In this document: positions 8,359-16,921 of the stretch, piece after piece
Position numbering within the stretch: the stretch's first letter is position 1
Layout: each line of letters opens with the position of its first letter
Notes under the pieces: generated by a model
The model's input: only the letters and a program-made list of their open reading frames with translations
What the model was told of the DNA's origin: nothing
Databases searched by the model: none
Source of the DNA: Aequitasia blattaphilus
Lineage (GTDB): Bacteria; Bacillota; Clostridia; Lachnospirales; Lachnospiraceae
Length of the DNA stretch: 64,000 bases
Reading direction: 5' to 3'
Assembly (NCBI RefSeq): GCF_024721305.1
Contig: NZ_JAMXOD010000002.1
Span: forward strand, 186,001-250,000
Program-made: the position numbers and the translations under genes

Positions 8359-9538
8359 TCCCATCTCCTATATCGCATCTTATATATTGATTGAAATTTT
8401 CCACAAAATCATTCACATTCTCTTGACTGCTTTCACATATCAAAGCCTGACCAAATCGACAGGTACCATTGGAAAACGCCTCTACTCTATCACCTTTAGA
8501 AATATCCAAATCTATTTTAATCTTGTCCATTCCCTTCATTATTTCTACATTATTAAGTACTCCACCAAACTCTGAAAACAGTAGTCTAGATGCACAAAAC
8601 CCTTTAGGTTTCATTTCCAACTCAAGTTTCTCACCCAAAGCAATCTGAATAATACATTTATAAAAATCAATATCATAGAATAATGAAAGTAATTCCGGAA
8701 TTCCCGTAGCTCCTGCACGTGCACCCGCTTCAATAATTTTAATCTGTCCATCATCAGTAATAAAAACATCCATATTCACAGCACAATTATCTAACTCCAA
8801 CGCACTAATTACTTTTTTAACCTGCTCATGTATTTGACTATTCAGAACATCATTGCTTAAATACGGGAAAACATGACCTATTGGTATTCCTGTACCCATA
8901 TAATTATATGTGATTTTATCATGAGGTGCCATCATAATAACTTTTTTATTTTGCACAATTGCATCAATGCCTATTTCATGTCCTTTTATAAATTCTTCTA
9001 CAACCAAATAATCTTTTTCTGTTTCTTGTATTAACCTTTCATATGTTTCTTTAACCTTATCGTATTCTTTTATCTGAACAATTCCTCTACTCCCAGATTT
9101 ATCCGTCACCTTCATAATAACATTAGAGTTTAATGCAAAAAACGCATCTTCTGCTTCAGCAGCCGAGGATACAACCCGAAATTCCGCTGTTTCAACTCCA
9201 TTTTCTAAAAATGCTTTTTTCATCATTTTTTTATCGGTAGCTTTTTGTGCTGCCCTATATGTAATACCACATAATGATAAAGCGTCGCATACTTTTCCTA
9301 TTGTGCTAACTGCCACATCTGTTCCAGATGTGCAAATACCATCTATTTTTTCTTTAGAGGCAATTTCTATTATTTGATCTGAATCTCTTGTGTCAACATA
9401 ATAACTTTTATGTGCATCCTTGAAGCCCGGATAATTTCCCGGAATACTGCATACAATTGATTGCATTCCCAACTCATTCACTTTCTTTATAAGTTGAACT
9501 TGATAAATTCCAGCTCCTAATATCATTATCTTCTTCAT
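8351..9538 (-). CDS. ATP-grasp ligase (PurK/carbamoyl-phosphate-synthase-like)
   Basis: The protein has 395 residues, with an N-terminal Rossmann-like subdomain ('KIMILGAGIYQ') and an ATP-grasp domain showing 'IMKVTDKSGSRGI' (ATP-binding lysine and Gly loop) near 125 and the metal-binding 'IIEAGARAGATGIPE' near 275. ATP-grasp enzymes join a carboxylate to an amine or thiol through an acyl phosphate. I use ATG 9538, which has GAGGAGG upstream and leaves a 4-base gap to the preceding stop; an ATG at 9559 overlaps the neighbour. In this cluster a plausible reaction is coupling an amino acid or other acid to the 4-amino sugar made by the WecE homologue. That substrate is a guess. Confidence 0.8.
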   Translation of the reverse strand: MKKIMILGAGIYQVQLIKKVNELGMQSIVCSIPGNYPGFKDAHKSYYVDTRDSDQIIEIASKEKIDGICTSGTDVAVSTIGKVCDALSLCGITYRAAQKATDKKMMKKAFLENGVETAEFRVVSSAAEAEDAFFALNSNVIMKVTDKSGSRGIVQIKEYDKVKETYERLIQETEKDYLVVEEFIKGHEIGIDAIVQNKKVIMMAPHDKITYNYMGTGIPIGHVFPYLSNDVLNSQIHEQVKKVISALELDNCAVNMDVFITDDGQIKIIEAGARAGATGIPELLSLFYDIDFYKCIIQIALGEKLELEMKPKGFCASRLLFSEFGGVLNNVEIMKGMDKIKIDLDISKGDRVEAFSNGTCRFGQALICESSQENVNDFVENFNQYIRCDIGDGNG

Positions 9539-9542
9539 AATC

Positions 9543-10472
9543 CTATTCCTCCTCAACATTTATCATCTCTCGTATTACAAATTGAGGTTGATTATTTATA
9601 CATAAAAAAATACGTCCTATATATTCACCTATTAGGCCAAGAACCATTAAAACAACTCCAAAAAATAGAAATAAAGCTGCCATTATCGATGACCAACCCA
9701 AATAAATATTATTAAAAACAAGTTTTCTAATTACAATAATCAATGAACTAATTATACCTAAGCTTGCAAAAATAAATCCTACTAGCATGGACAATCTTAA
9801 TGGTACTATGGAAAAATTAATACAACTCGCCCATAGTCTAAGTAACTTCCTTAGTGTATATCCTGATTTTCCTACTTTTCTTTCTCTGTGTTCAATATCC
9901 ACATTACAGATTCTTTTCGTAGTTCTTAAAAACAACCCCTGTAAATGTACATTGTAATTCTTACATTTTATCACTTCATCTCTGACTAATTTCCTAGCTG
10001 CCCAAAAACTACTTGCCACCAATCCTTTCGGTTTTTTCAATAACTTCCGAACAGTAAAATCATTAAACTTACTCCCTAAATTCCTGAAAAAACTTTGCTT
10101 CTTCTTCGGATATTTCCCGTAAACTAAGTCATATCCCTCATTTAGCTTACGAACTAAGATTGGTATCTGTGATGGATGTGTCTGCAAATCGTCATCCATA
10201 CCAACAATAATATCTCCTTTTGTATAATGAAGTGCTGTCATCAACACATTATGTTGCCCAAAGTTTCGTGTCAAATCAATTCCTTTTACAGAAGAATATT
10301 TATCGCACAAATCCCTTATCACATCAAAGGTATTATCACTGGAGAAGTCATTAACTAAAATAATCTCCGATTCATACCCTTTCATTTTTCCTATTTCTTC
10401 AATAACTAAACTAACTACTTCTGCAATTGTTTTTTCCGAATTATAACAAGGAATAATAACCGATATCAACAT
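9543..10472 (-). CDS. Polyprenyl-phosphate glycosyltransferase, GT2, ArnC/GtrB/DPM-like
   Basis: The 309-residue protein has an N-terminal GT-A domain with 'IIVGMDDDLQTHP' (the metal-binding aspartates and the DLQ typical of the DPM/GtrB/ArnC group) and an 'HRERKVGKSGYTLRKL' motif that positions the lipid phosphate. Two C-terminal membrane helices lie at about 225-250 and 262-290. These enzymes transfer a sugar from a nucleotide donor to undecaprenyl phosphate on the cytoplasmic face. The product would be flipped by a small transporter such as the SMR pair downstream, then used by a GT-C transferase. The donor is probably the nucleotide-4-amino-6-deoxy sugar made by the WecE homologue immediately upstream. 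Confidence 0.87.
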   Translation of the reverse strand: MLISVIIPCYNSEKTIAEVVSLVIEEIGKMKGYESEIILVNDFSSDNTFDVIRDLCDKYSSVKGIDLTRNFGQHNVLMTALHYTKGDIIVGMDDDLQTHPSQIPILVRKLNEGYDLVYGKYPKKKQSFFRNLGSKFNDFTVRKLLKKPKGLVASSFWAARKLVRDEVIKCKNYNVHLQGLFLRTTKRICNVDIEHRERKVGKSGYTLRKLLRLWASCINFSIVPLRLSMLVGFIFASLGIISSLIIVIRKLVFNNIYLGWSSIMAALFLFFGVVLMVLGLIGEYIGRIFLCINNQPQFVIREMINVEEE

Positions 10473-10499
10473 TTCTTCACCACTTTCTATAGATTCGCA

Positions 10500-11627
10500 T
10501 CATTTAAAAAATGCTTCTATTTCTTCTACTACTTTGTATACCGAATCATTGTCGAGTCCATAATACAACGGCAATCGCAACAATCTTTCGCTTTCTGAAG
10601 TTGTGTAATTATCCTCTCCCACAAAATCACAATATTTCATCCCTGCATCTGATGAATGTAACGGAACATAATGGAACACACTGTTTACACCTCGATCTTT
10701 TAGATGCTTAATCAACTTTGATCTCGTTTCTAAATCTTTCACTTTTATGTAAAACATATGTGCATTATGTTCACACTCTTTTGGAATATATGGTAACTCA
10801 ATATAGTTTCTATCAGATAGATTTTTTAATTCTTTATAGTATATTTCCCACAGTTGCTTTCGCTGACTATTTATTAAATCTGCATTTTCCAATTGCGTCA
10901 ACAAGTACGCTGCATTTAACTCACTTGGTAAATACGATGATCCCACATCAACCCACGAGTATTTATCTACCTCACCTCTAAAGAACTTGCTTCGATCTGT
11001 ACCTTTCTCTCGAATAATCTCTGCTTTTTCTCTAAAAGACGAATCATTAATAAGTAAGGCACCACCTTCACCCATACTATAATTCTTTGTTTCATGAAAG
11101 CTAAAACATCCAAACGCTCCCATACTTCCTAAACTTTTTCCTTTGTATGTTGATTTCACTCCTTGAGCAGCGTCTTCAATAACATGTATATTTTTATCTT
11201 TTGCCAGCGCACATATTGTGCTCATCTCACAACCCACACCTGCATAATGAACCGGTACAATGGCCTTTGTACGCTCTGTGATTGCGGCTTCAATTAAATT
11301 TTCATCTATATTCATAGTATCAGGTCTAATGTCAACAAACTTTACTTTTGCACCACGTAAAACAAATGCATTTGCTGTAGAAACAAAAGTATACGACGGC
11401 ATAATCACTTCATCTCCAACTCCAACTCCTGCTAATATAGCTGCCATTTCAATTGCATGTGTGCAGGATGTTGTCAATAACACTTTTTTTGATTTCGTTA
11501 ACTGCTCCAGTTTTCTTGAACATTTTTGTGTAAATAACCCATCTCCACTTATTTTATGATTTAAAATTGCTTCTTGTATATACTCCATTTCAGAACCCAA
11601 GTATGGTGGAACATTAAATTTGATCAT
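10500..11627 (-). CDS. wecE: dTDP-4-amino-4,6-dideoxygalactose transaminase, WecE/RffA family
   Basis: The 375-residue PLP enzyme follows enterobacterial WecE almost block by block: 'MIKFNVPP', 'LTTSCTHAIEMAA', 'GDEVIMPSYTFVSTANAFV', 'VDIRPDTMNID', 'PVHYAGVGCEM', and the PLP lysine K181 in 'CFSFHETKNY', the same number as in E. coli. WecE converts dTDP-4-keto-6-deoxyglucose to dTDP-4-amino-4,6-dideoxygalactose using glutamate. I start at ATG 11627, where AAGGAAG lies 8 bases upstream; an earlier in-frame ATG at 11669 overlaps the previous gene. The RmlA and RmlB steps that make the substrate are not in the window. It sits next to the ArnC-like transferase, giving an ArnB-ArnC style pair. Confidence 0.88.
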   Translation of the reverse strand: MIKFNVPPYLGSEMEYIQEAILNHKISGDGLFTQKCSRKLEQLTKSKKVLLTTSCTHAIEMAAILAGVGVGDEVIMPSYTFVSTANAFVLRGAKVKFVDIRPDTMNIDENLIEAAITERTKAIVPVHYAGVGCEMSTICALAKDKNIHVIEDAAQGVKSTYKGKSLGSMGAFGCFSFHETKNYSMGEGGALLINDSSFREKAEIIREKGTDRSKFFRGEVDKYSWVDVGSSYLPSELNAAYLLTQLENADLINSQRKQLWEIYYKELKNLSDRNYIELPYIPKECEHNAHMFYIKVKDLETRSKLIKHLKDRGVNSVFHYVPLHSSDAGMKYCDFVGEDNYTTSESERLLRLPLYYGLDNDSVYKVVEEIEAFFK

Positions 11628-11647
11628 CTTTTTTTCTTCCTTCTTTA

Positions 11648-13417
11648 TTATATTTCTTTTAACTTCCATATGGGATACCCCTCAACATATTTTACAAGTT
11701 CTGCTTCAACGTCAATATTATAATGTTCTTTAATAAATTCAACTTTTAATTCAACATTTTCATCAACCAAAAAAACATTCTCATCTATCAAACTCTTCAT
11801 CGGATTGTAAATATCATTGCTTATCAACAAATCATTTACATCTGGATGATTGATAGTAATCCCCGCAAAATACGAAAAGTTCTTATAATACCCTTTTGGT
11901 AAAGAGTGGAATGGCGAATTGTCATAATATAGAGTTTGAATCGTTGTACTAAAATCCAAAAAATAGAAATTATTTTTATTGTCTAACATTTCATTATACA
12001 ATGAATCCTCAGGTATATTTTTGTTTATCACCCTTCTATACTTTCTACCATCATACTCCCACGATTTGAAAAAGACTCGCTCTACAAAATACCTTCTTTC
12101 CTCACTTGGTACATTTATATAGGTGTTGTCAGGAATCAATAAAGGGAGCTTTCTAAAAAGTAAAACACCAATGAATATCCAAACTATTTTCTTACTTATT
12201 TTACTTTTATCCTCTTCTATTCTAAATATATAAACCAAACTTAGGAGTATGCCTACAAATATACAGAATTCAACACGATATATCACTCGATTTCTCCAAT
12301 ACAGTAAAAGATAAAGAAATCCGCCTATCAGGTAAACACAAAATAACATCCATCTCTGTCTTGTACAAAAAATAATCATAAAAATTCCTAACACAATACA
12401 TGACAAAAAAAGTGGATATGCCGCTATTTTTCGTTCTTGCATCAATTCATATATTTGCATCAAACTCAACGTCTTGCTTTTTTGATGTTTAACTATAATA
12501 TCACCAACTTTTTGCATTTTTTCCAAAGAAAAATAGGTAGGATCAGCAAAATTCCATGTTTTCATACACATATAGTCATCATATGATATACCCAATTCCT
12601 TTAGCTCTTCTTCATATTCTTCATATCCAAGATCTTCATAATCTACAACTCTGCTCCTTGCCTGGCTATACTCATAGTAATACTTGTATTCTTCATCTAT
12701 CTGATAACAATAAATATTCAAATATTCTAGACAAAAAATAATACCGCACAGAATAAGTCCATGAAAAATTGCTCTTTTAAAGACTGCTTTTTTCAACGCA
12801 CTGTCATCTTCTCTGCTCAAACAAAAACACTCATAGCAAACTAAAAACAATACGAAAACACCTGCAACATAAATGCTTGAAAATCTAATGAGTCCTCCGA
12901 TAACACATAAAAATGCTCCCACAATTTCTTGTCCTCTTTTTTTATCTATAGAAAAAACAGCATCTATAAACAAAAGAGAGCCTGACATAATTGCAACCAT
13001 TGATGTTTTTGTAAACTGTGGTAATATATATACATCATCTATCAAAAAGCTGATTATCAGCGTAACTAAAACCCACCGCATTCTATTATCTACCTTTTGA
13101 ATTATAGCGTACGTAATTGCTATTAGCGATACTAGACCAACCACAAGTAAAAACAAAAAATACCAGCTAAATCCAGGAAATAACTTGTATAAAGGTAATA
13201 AGCCATATCCAACTATTATATTAACAAATAAGATATGAGGATTGGGAGAATTACCAAATGCACCTGATAAAATATTTTCCATAATAAAATCGTCAGACAC
13301 TTCGTATTTAGGTGCGCAAAAAAAGAGAACAATTAGAAACACAAAAATATTAAGGAAAAAACTTCTTGCCAAGTCTGTATTGTACACTCTCTCTACTTGT
13401 TTGAGCATATGTTTCAT
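11648..13417 (-). CDS. Multi-pass membrane protein, possible GT-C glycosyltransferase (copy 2)
   Basis: This 589-residue polytopic protein is a diverged paralogue of the one at 4878-6638. It has 'EVSDDFIM' after the first helix (candidate catalytic acids), 'LSGAFGNSPNPHILF', 'LPQFTKTS', a long extracytoplasmic loop rich in Tyr/Asp/Glu near 235-300 containing 'ARSRVVDY' and 'LEKMQKV', and a soluble C-terminal region. The start at ATG 13417 has GAGGG 5 bases upstream; ATG 13429 lacks a site. It is the first gene after an 84-base gap that holds a promoter-like hairpin, so it probably opens the AT-rich transcription unit. Two such proteins in one cluster suggest two acceptor sites, or donor/acceptor variants, for the same lipid-linked sugar. 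Confidence 0.65.
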   Translation of the reverse strand: MKHMLKQVERVYNTDLARSFFLNIFVFLIVLFFCAPKYEVSDDFIMENILSGAFGNSPNPHILFVNIIVGYGLLPLYKLFPGFSWYFLFLLVVGLVSLIAITYAIIQKVDNRMRWVLVTLIISFLIDDVYILPQFTKTSMVAIMSGSLLFIDAVFSIDKKRGQEIVGAFLCVIGGLIRFSSIYVAGVFVLFLVCYECFCLSREDDSALKKAVFKRAIFHGLILCGIIFCLEYLNIYCYQIDEEYKYYYEYSQARSRVVDYEDLGYEEYEEELKELGISYDDYMCMKTWNFADPTYFSLEKMQKVGDIIVKHQKSKTLSLMQIYELMQERKIAAYPLFLSCIVLGIFMIIFCTRQRWMLFCVYLIGGFLYLLLYWRNRVIYRVEFCIFVGILLSLVYIFRIEEDKSKISKKIVWIFIGVLLFRKLPLLIPDNTYINVPSEERRYFVERVFFKSWEYDGRKYRRVINKNIPEDSLYNEMLDNKNNFYFLDFSTTIQTLYYDNSPFHSLPKGYYKNFSYFAGITINHPDVNDLLISNDIYNPMKSLIDENVFLVDENVELKVEFIKEHYNIDVEAELVKYVEGYPIWKLKEI

Positions 13418-13453
13418 AGTATCCCTCATTTATCAATCATATTTCACACCAAA

Positions 13454-13487
13454 ATGGATTATATCACATAATCCATTCATTTACCAA
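13454..13487 (-). promoter_or_regulatory. Promoter-like site embedded in a palindrome
   Basis: On the minus strand, TTGGTA (13482-13487) and TATAAT (13458-13463) are separated by 18 bases. The -10 overlaps a perfect inverted repeat, ATGGATTAT-N5-ATAATCCAT (13454-13476). The site lies in the 84-base gap between the DUF3048 gene and the GT-C-like gene. The hairpin could instead be a weak terminator for the DUF3048 gene (only TTTT follows), or an operator over the promoter of the AT-rich cluster. Confidence 0.45.
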
Positions 13488-13513
13488 AAAAAAAATTATA
13501 AATCACTTGATTT

Positions 13514-14614
13514 TTATTCAAAAGTCCCCCTATTTGCATAATTCACCGCAATATAAGTCTTCCCTCGATTGATTTTCAAAGTATTATGATTTTCATCAAA
13601 AAGATGAATTCTTGATTTCTCATTATTGGCATCCTTGGACCAGAAGATTTTTTGAATCTTTCCTCCTGAGATATAATATCCCGTAGCGTTTCCTGTTCCA
13701 CCGCCATCCCAGACAACCTCTTTGTGTCCAACCTCATCCCGGACAGATATCTGGGTCTCTAGGATTAATACATTGGTAAACGCCAACTGCTCATTCGTCA
13801 CACTGTCCATCTGAGGCGAACCATTCATATCTTTCTTATAAGTCTTGCTGGCTTCATCATAGTTCAAGGTAGCAGACTGAGCTCCAAAATTAATGCTCGC
13901 CTTATTACAGCTATTTCCATCTGCTGGGATCAACTCATCCAACTTATTAAAGACAAATGCATTGTCCTTTTTATCCTCTGCCAAGTCCAGTCTTCTTCCA
14001 GCGCTGGTTAACACCTGAGGAAGCATGCTGCCTTCAACGTACCCCGTATGCTCCAAGGCGTATCCTGCTGCTTGTTTTGCCTCGTCTCTTCCAAACATAC
14101 CGCCTGCGCCACTGATTCCATCAAATCTTTCAATTCCAAGAGCATCAAAGTATTCCTGCATGGTATCATCCATACCCCAATGAATCATAAAGGCGTCAAA
14201 TCCTTCCGAATAGGATGCAAAATAAGCACGTAAGCTTCTTACCGGACAAATCTTTGGCACCTGTGTATAATCTCCGTACAGAGCCATTAATCTTGTATTA
14301 TCTCCCTCCACCGGAATCTCAAAGATAATATCTGCTTGAGAAATTCCGTATTGAGGCATTGCCGCTTGGGCATTGTTAATCATAACTGCCACAGGACGCT
14401 TTCCAATTGCTCCATCTGTAAGCGTGGGAAGTCCTGTAAGAGTATTGGTATTCGCCGCATCTGGCTCCACTACTTCTTCCTCTTCCGGTTCTTCAACCAC
14501 TTCCTTTTTCGTTTCTTTTTTGGTTTCTTCCTTTGGTTCTTCCTTCTTCTTACATGCACTTATGCCAAAGACCAGCACCAAAGCCATAAGAATCAGTAAT
14601 ACTCTTCTTTTCAT
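13514..14614 (-). CDS. DUF3048 lipoprotein (YerB-like)
   Basis: The 366-residue protein has a lipoprotein signal peptide: Lys/Arg start, hydrophobic core, lipobox ending 'GISAC' at about residue 21. An acidic/lysine linker follows at about 24-50, then the two-part DUF3048 domain. Family hallmarks are 'NTLTGLPTL', 'RPVAVMINN', 'ISQADIIFE' and 'PVRSLRAYF'. Bacillus YerB belongs to this family; its activity is not established. I choose ATG 14614, 8 bases after GGAGGT; ATG 14620 is only 2 bases from it. The protein would sit on the outer face of the membrane. Its place between glycosyltransferases and the AT-rich cluster suggests an envelope role, although the family is also found outside polysaccharide loci. 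Confidence 0.85.
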   Translation of the reverse strand: MKRRVLLILMALVLVFGISACKKKEEPKEETKKETKKEVVEEPEEEEVVEPDAANTNTLTGLPTLTDGAIGKRPVAVMINNAQAAMPQYGISQADIIFEIPVEGDNTRLMALYGDYTQVPKICPVRSLRAYFASYSEGFDAFMIHWGMDDTMQEYFDALGIERFDGISGAGGMFGRDEAKQAAGYALEHTGYVEGSMLPQVLTSAGRRLDLAEDKKDNAFVFNKLDELIPADGNSCNKASINFGAQSATLNYDEASKTYKKDMNGSPQMDSVTNEQLAFTNVLILETQISVRDEVGHKEVVWDGGGTGNATGYYISGGKIQKIFWSKDANNEKSRIHLFDENHNTLKINRGKTYIAVNYANRGTFE

Positions 14615-14631
14615 ATTCATTGACCTCCTCT

Positions 14632-15699
14632 TTATCTCCCCGATTTCGTCTTATTATAGAAAACCGGAATTCGATTACGTATAATATCTACCACTCTTCC
14701 CATAAACAAACAAAGTCCAGCTCTCTTTCTTTTAAAAATAAAAAGCCAGATACGAAGGGCTTTACTCTCCTTCGCCTTTGCATGGGGTACCAAATCTATA
14801 TACAACTTATTTCTGAAGATGTCCAATATAAACCCTTTGCGGTCTTTCCTTTTCAACCCGCTTCTCGGATCAAAATTTCTCTGTATTGCTGACAGTACGT
14901 ATCTCCCATAAAGACTTCCAAGAATCCCTTTATTTTTAGGAGTGTCCTCTCCCCAATACCGGAGAAGTCGATAAAAATCCCGAATCCTTCTTTCATGAAG
15001 CTTATAGTAATCTGGGACAAACTTATTAGTCAGACTTCCTGTACCTCTCTTCCCGTAGTGATACGGTGCAAAGGCCAAGGTATTCATGGAATGAATATCC
15101 TTTACAAAAGCAATATTAAAAACAATGTCCTCAATCAAAGTCACCTTCTCATACTTTAAATCTATTTTATAGAGATGGTCTCTTTTGTAAAATTTATTCC
15201 ACGCATATCCAAAAAGTGTTTCCTGCTCCAGCTCCATAATATATCTTCGCAGCTCTTCCTTGTTTCGAAAGCAATGCTCTTTCGGCATCCGGGTATTACT
15301 GTAAAGATACGTATCCTTTTCGTAATACTCCTCTTTAAGTCCAAAAATAATCAAGTCTGCTTCATTCTTAAGAGTAGACTGATACACTCTTTCAATCAAA
15401 TCCTTGTCAACAATGTCATCTGGATCCATAAACCAAAGATACTTTCCTCTTGCCACTTCAATCCCTGTGTTTCTTGCCATACTTAAACCCTGGTTTTTTT
15501 CGTGGCATATGATTTTGATACGCTCATCAATCTTCCGGTATCTCTTTGCAATTTCAATACTGTTATCAGGAGAAGCATCATCTACTACTATAATTTCAAA
15601 ATCCCGAAAGCTTTGCTTTAAAAGACTTTGCAGGCTTTGCTCTATGTACTTTTCTACTCCATAGGTGGGTAATATGATACTGACAAAGGGTTTATTCAT
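14632..15699 (-). CDS. Glycosyltransferase family 2
   Basis: The 355-residue cytoplasmic enzyme has a GT-A fold: 'VSIILPTYGVEKYIEQSL' at the N-terminus, 'IIVVDDASPDNS' near 38, and the DxD-type 'LWFMDPDDIVD' near 92. The C-terminal third is basic and may be membrane-associated. Its start overlaps the stop of the upstream glycosyltransferase by 4 bases (ATGA), and no good ribosome site is seen, so it probably depends on coupled translation. It is one of four GT2 enzymes in the cluster that should extend the repeat unit on undecaprenyl diphosphate. Donor and acceptor cannot be read from sequence. Confidence 0.88.
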   Translation of the reverse strand: MNKPFVSIILPTYGVEKYIEQSLQSLLKQSFRDFEIIVVDDASPDNSIEIAKRYRKIDERIKIICHEKNQGLSMARNTGIEVARGKYLWFMDPDDIVDKDLIERVYQSTLKNEADLIIFGLKEEYYEKDTYLYSNTRMPKEHCFRNKEELRRYIMELEQETLFGYAWNKFYKRDHLYKIDLKYEKVTLIEDIVFNIAFVKDIHSMNTLAFAPYHYGKRGTGSLTNKFVPDYYKLHERRIRDFYRLLRYWGEDTPKNKGILGSLYGRYVLSAIQRNFDPRSGLKRKDRKGFILDIFRNKLYIDLVPHAKAKESKALRIWLFIFKRKRAGLCLFMGRVVDIIRNRIPVFYNKTKSGR

Positions 15700-16916
15700 A
15701 ATAATTCACTGATTAACCTTTCGATTTTTTCATAAGCCTTTGGCCGGTCAAACTGCTCCTCAGCAATCTGCCTTGCTCTTTTTCCCATTTCCAAACGTCC
15801 AGCCTCATCGGCCTGAAGCTTCAAAATGGCCTCCGCAAGAACATTTACGTCCTCTGGCATAATATTAACACCAAAACCATCCTTTTCGACTTTCCCGCGG
15901 AATTCAGGACTCATACCGGTATTAATCATTGCTTTTCCGCTGGCCAGATAATCACCAATCTTAGTGACAATGCTTTGAGGCGCCTTCTTCACAAATGAAT
16001 TGATTACGATATCTGATTTTTTCAAATAGGCTGCCATCATCTCGTAGGAAACATACCCTACGAACTCAACATTTTTAATATCCTGATCCTGTACCAGCTT
16101 TTCTAACGCTTCCTTTGTGGGACCGCCACCCATAATTTTAACCTTTATGTTTTCGTGCCCCTCCATCAGAAGCTTTTCGCCGGCTAAAACCAAAGTTTTA
16201 ATATCATAGCTGGTGCCAATTGTACCGGCATAGGAAATCCAGAACTCCTCTTCCTTCTTCTCCACTTCAGCCTCATGCTTTTTTGCACCTAAGTCAAATT
16301 CCGCAATTTCATTTCCTACATAAACTGTTTCACTGGGAATCTTTCCTTTCCGGTCATTGTTTTCGAAAGGCCGGTCTCTGTATTCATCTGAGGTTCCAAT
16401 TACACCTGACACTAAGGAATACACTTTTTCAGCATCTCTTTGAAGTGGGTGAAACAACAAATCACTCAGCAGAGGAATATCCAAAACCATCTTCATGGCT
16501 TCCGGCCACAAATCATTTACATCTGCTACAAAAGGGATATTCTTTTCTTTTGCATAGGTTGCTGCCACTAAAGCCACATCATTCGGTGGAATCTCTGCAT
16601 ACAAGAGATCATAATCTCCTTCCGCCTCCAGTAGAGCCCGCAAATTCTTTGCCGCCACCTTATGACTGTAAATTCTTTTCAAGTCAACATTTTTCTTATA
16701 GCCTGGTTCATATATGAATTTCAACCCAAAAGGATACCGGTCCTTTTTAATGTCCTCAATATCTCTTTGAGCCTTTTCCCAATGCTGAAAGCTTGTGGTA
16801 ATCAAGTCCACCTGATACCCTTTTTTCACTAAAAATTCCGAAAGATACCGAAATCTTGTATATCCTTTTTCTCCATTTAATTTCACACCCATGGTGATAA
16901 TTCCAAGCTTCTTCAT
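15696..16916 (-). CDS. Glycosyltransferase family 4 (WbuB/GT4-like)
   Basis: The 406-residue protein has a two-Rossmann GT-B layout: N-terminal 'MKKLGIITMGVKLNGEKGYTRF' replaced in part by a family-typical acceptor domain to about 190, and a C-terminal donor domain with 'SYAGTIGTSYDIKTL' and 'VKIMGGGPTKEALEKL'. A late acidic 'SIVTKIGDYLASGKAMI' segment matches the nucleotide-sugar-binding region of GT4 enzymes such as WbuB. It lies between the small initiating phosphoglycosyltransferase (5 bases upstream) and the GT2 gene it overlaps. It is a candidate for adding the second sugar to the lipid-linked repeat unit; its sugar specificity is not evident. Confidence 0.85.
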   Translation of the reverse strand: MKKLGIITMGVKLNGEKGYTRFRYLSEFLVKKGYQVDLITTSFQHWEKAQRDIEDIKKDRYPFGLKFIYEPGYKKNVDLKRIYSHKVAAKNLRALLEAEGDYDLLYAEIPPNDVALVAATYAKEKNIPFVADVNDLWPEAMKMVLDIPLLSDLLFHPLQRDAEKVYSLVSGVIGTSDEYRDRPFENNDRKGKIPSETVYVGNEIAEFDLGAKKHEAEVEKKEEEFWISYAGTIGTSYDIKTLVLAGEKLLMEGHENIKVKIMGGGPTKEALEKLVQDQDIKNVEFVGYVSYEMMAAYLKKSDIVINSFVKKAPQSIVTKIGDYLASGKAMINTGMSPEFRGKVEKDGFGVNIMPEDVNVLAEAILKLQADEAGRLEMGKRARQIAEEQFDRPKAYEKIERLISELL

Positions 16917-16921
16917 CCTGT

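Noticed and set aside
16220-16717. A 165-codon open frame on the plus strand opposite the GT4 gene
   Set aside because: His/Leu/Pro-rich translation typical of an antisense shadow; no start signal or family resemblance.
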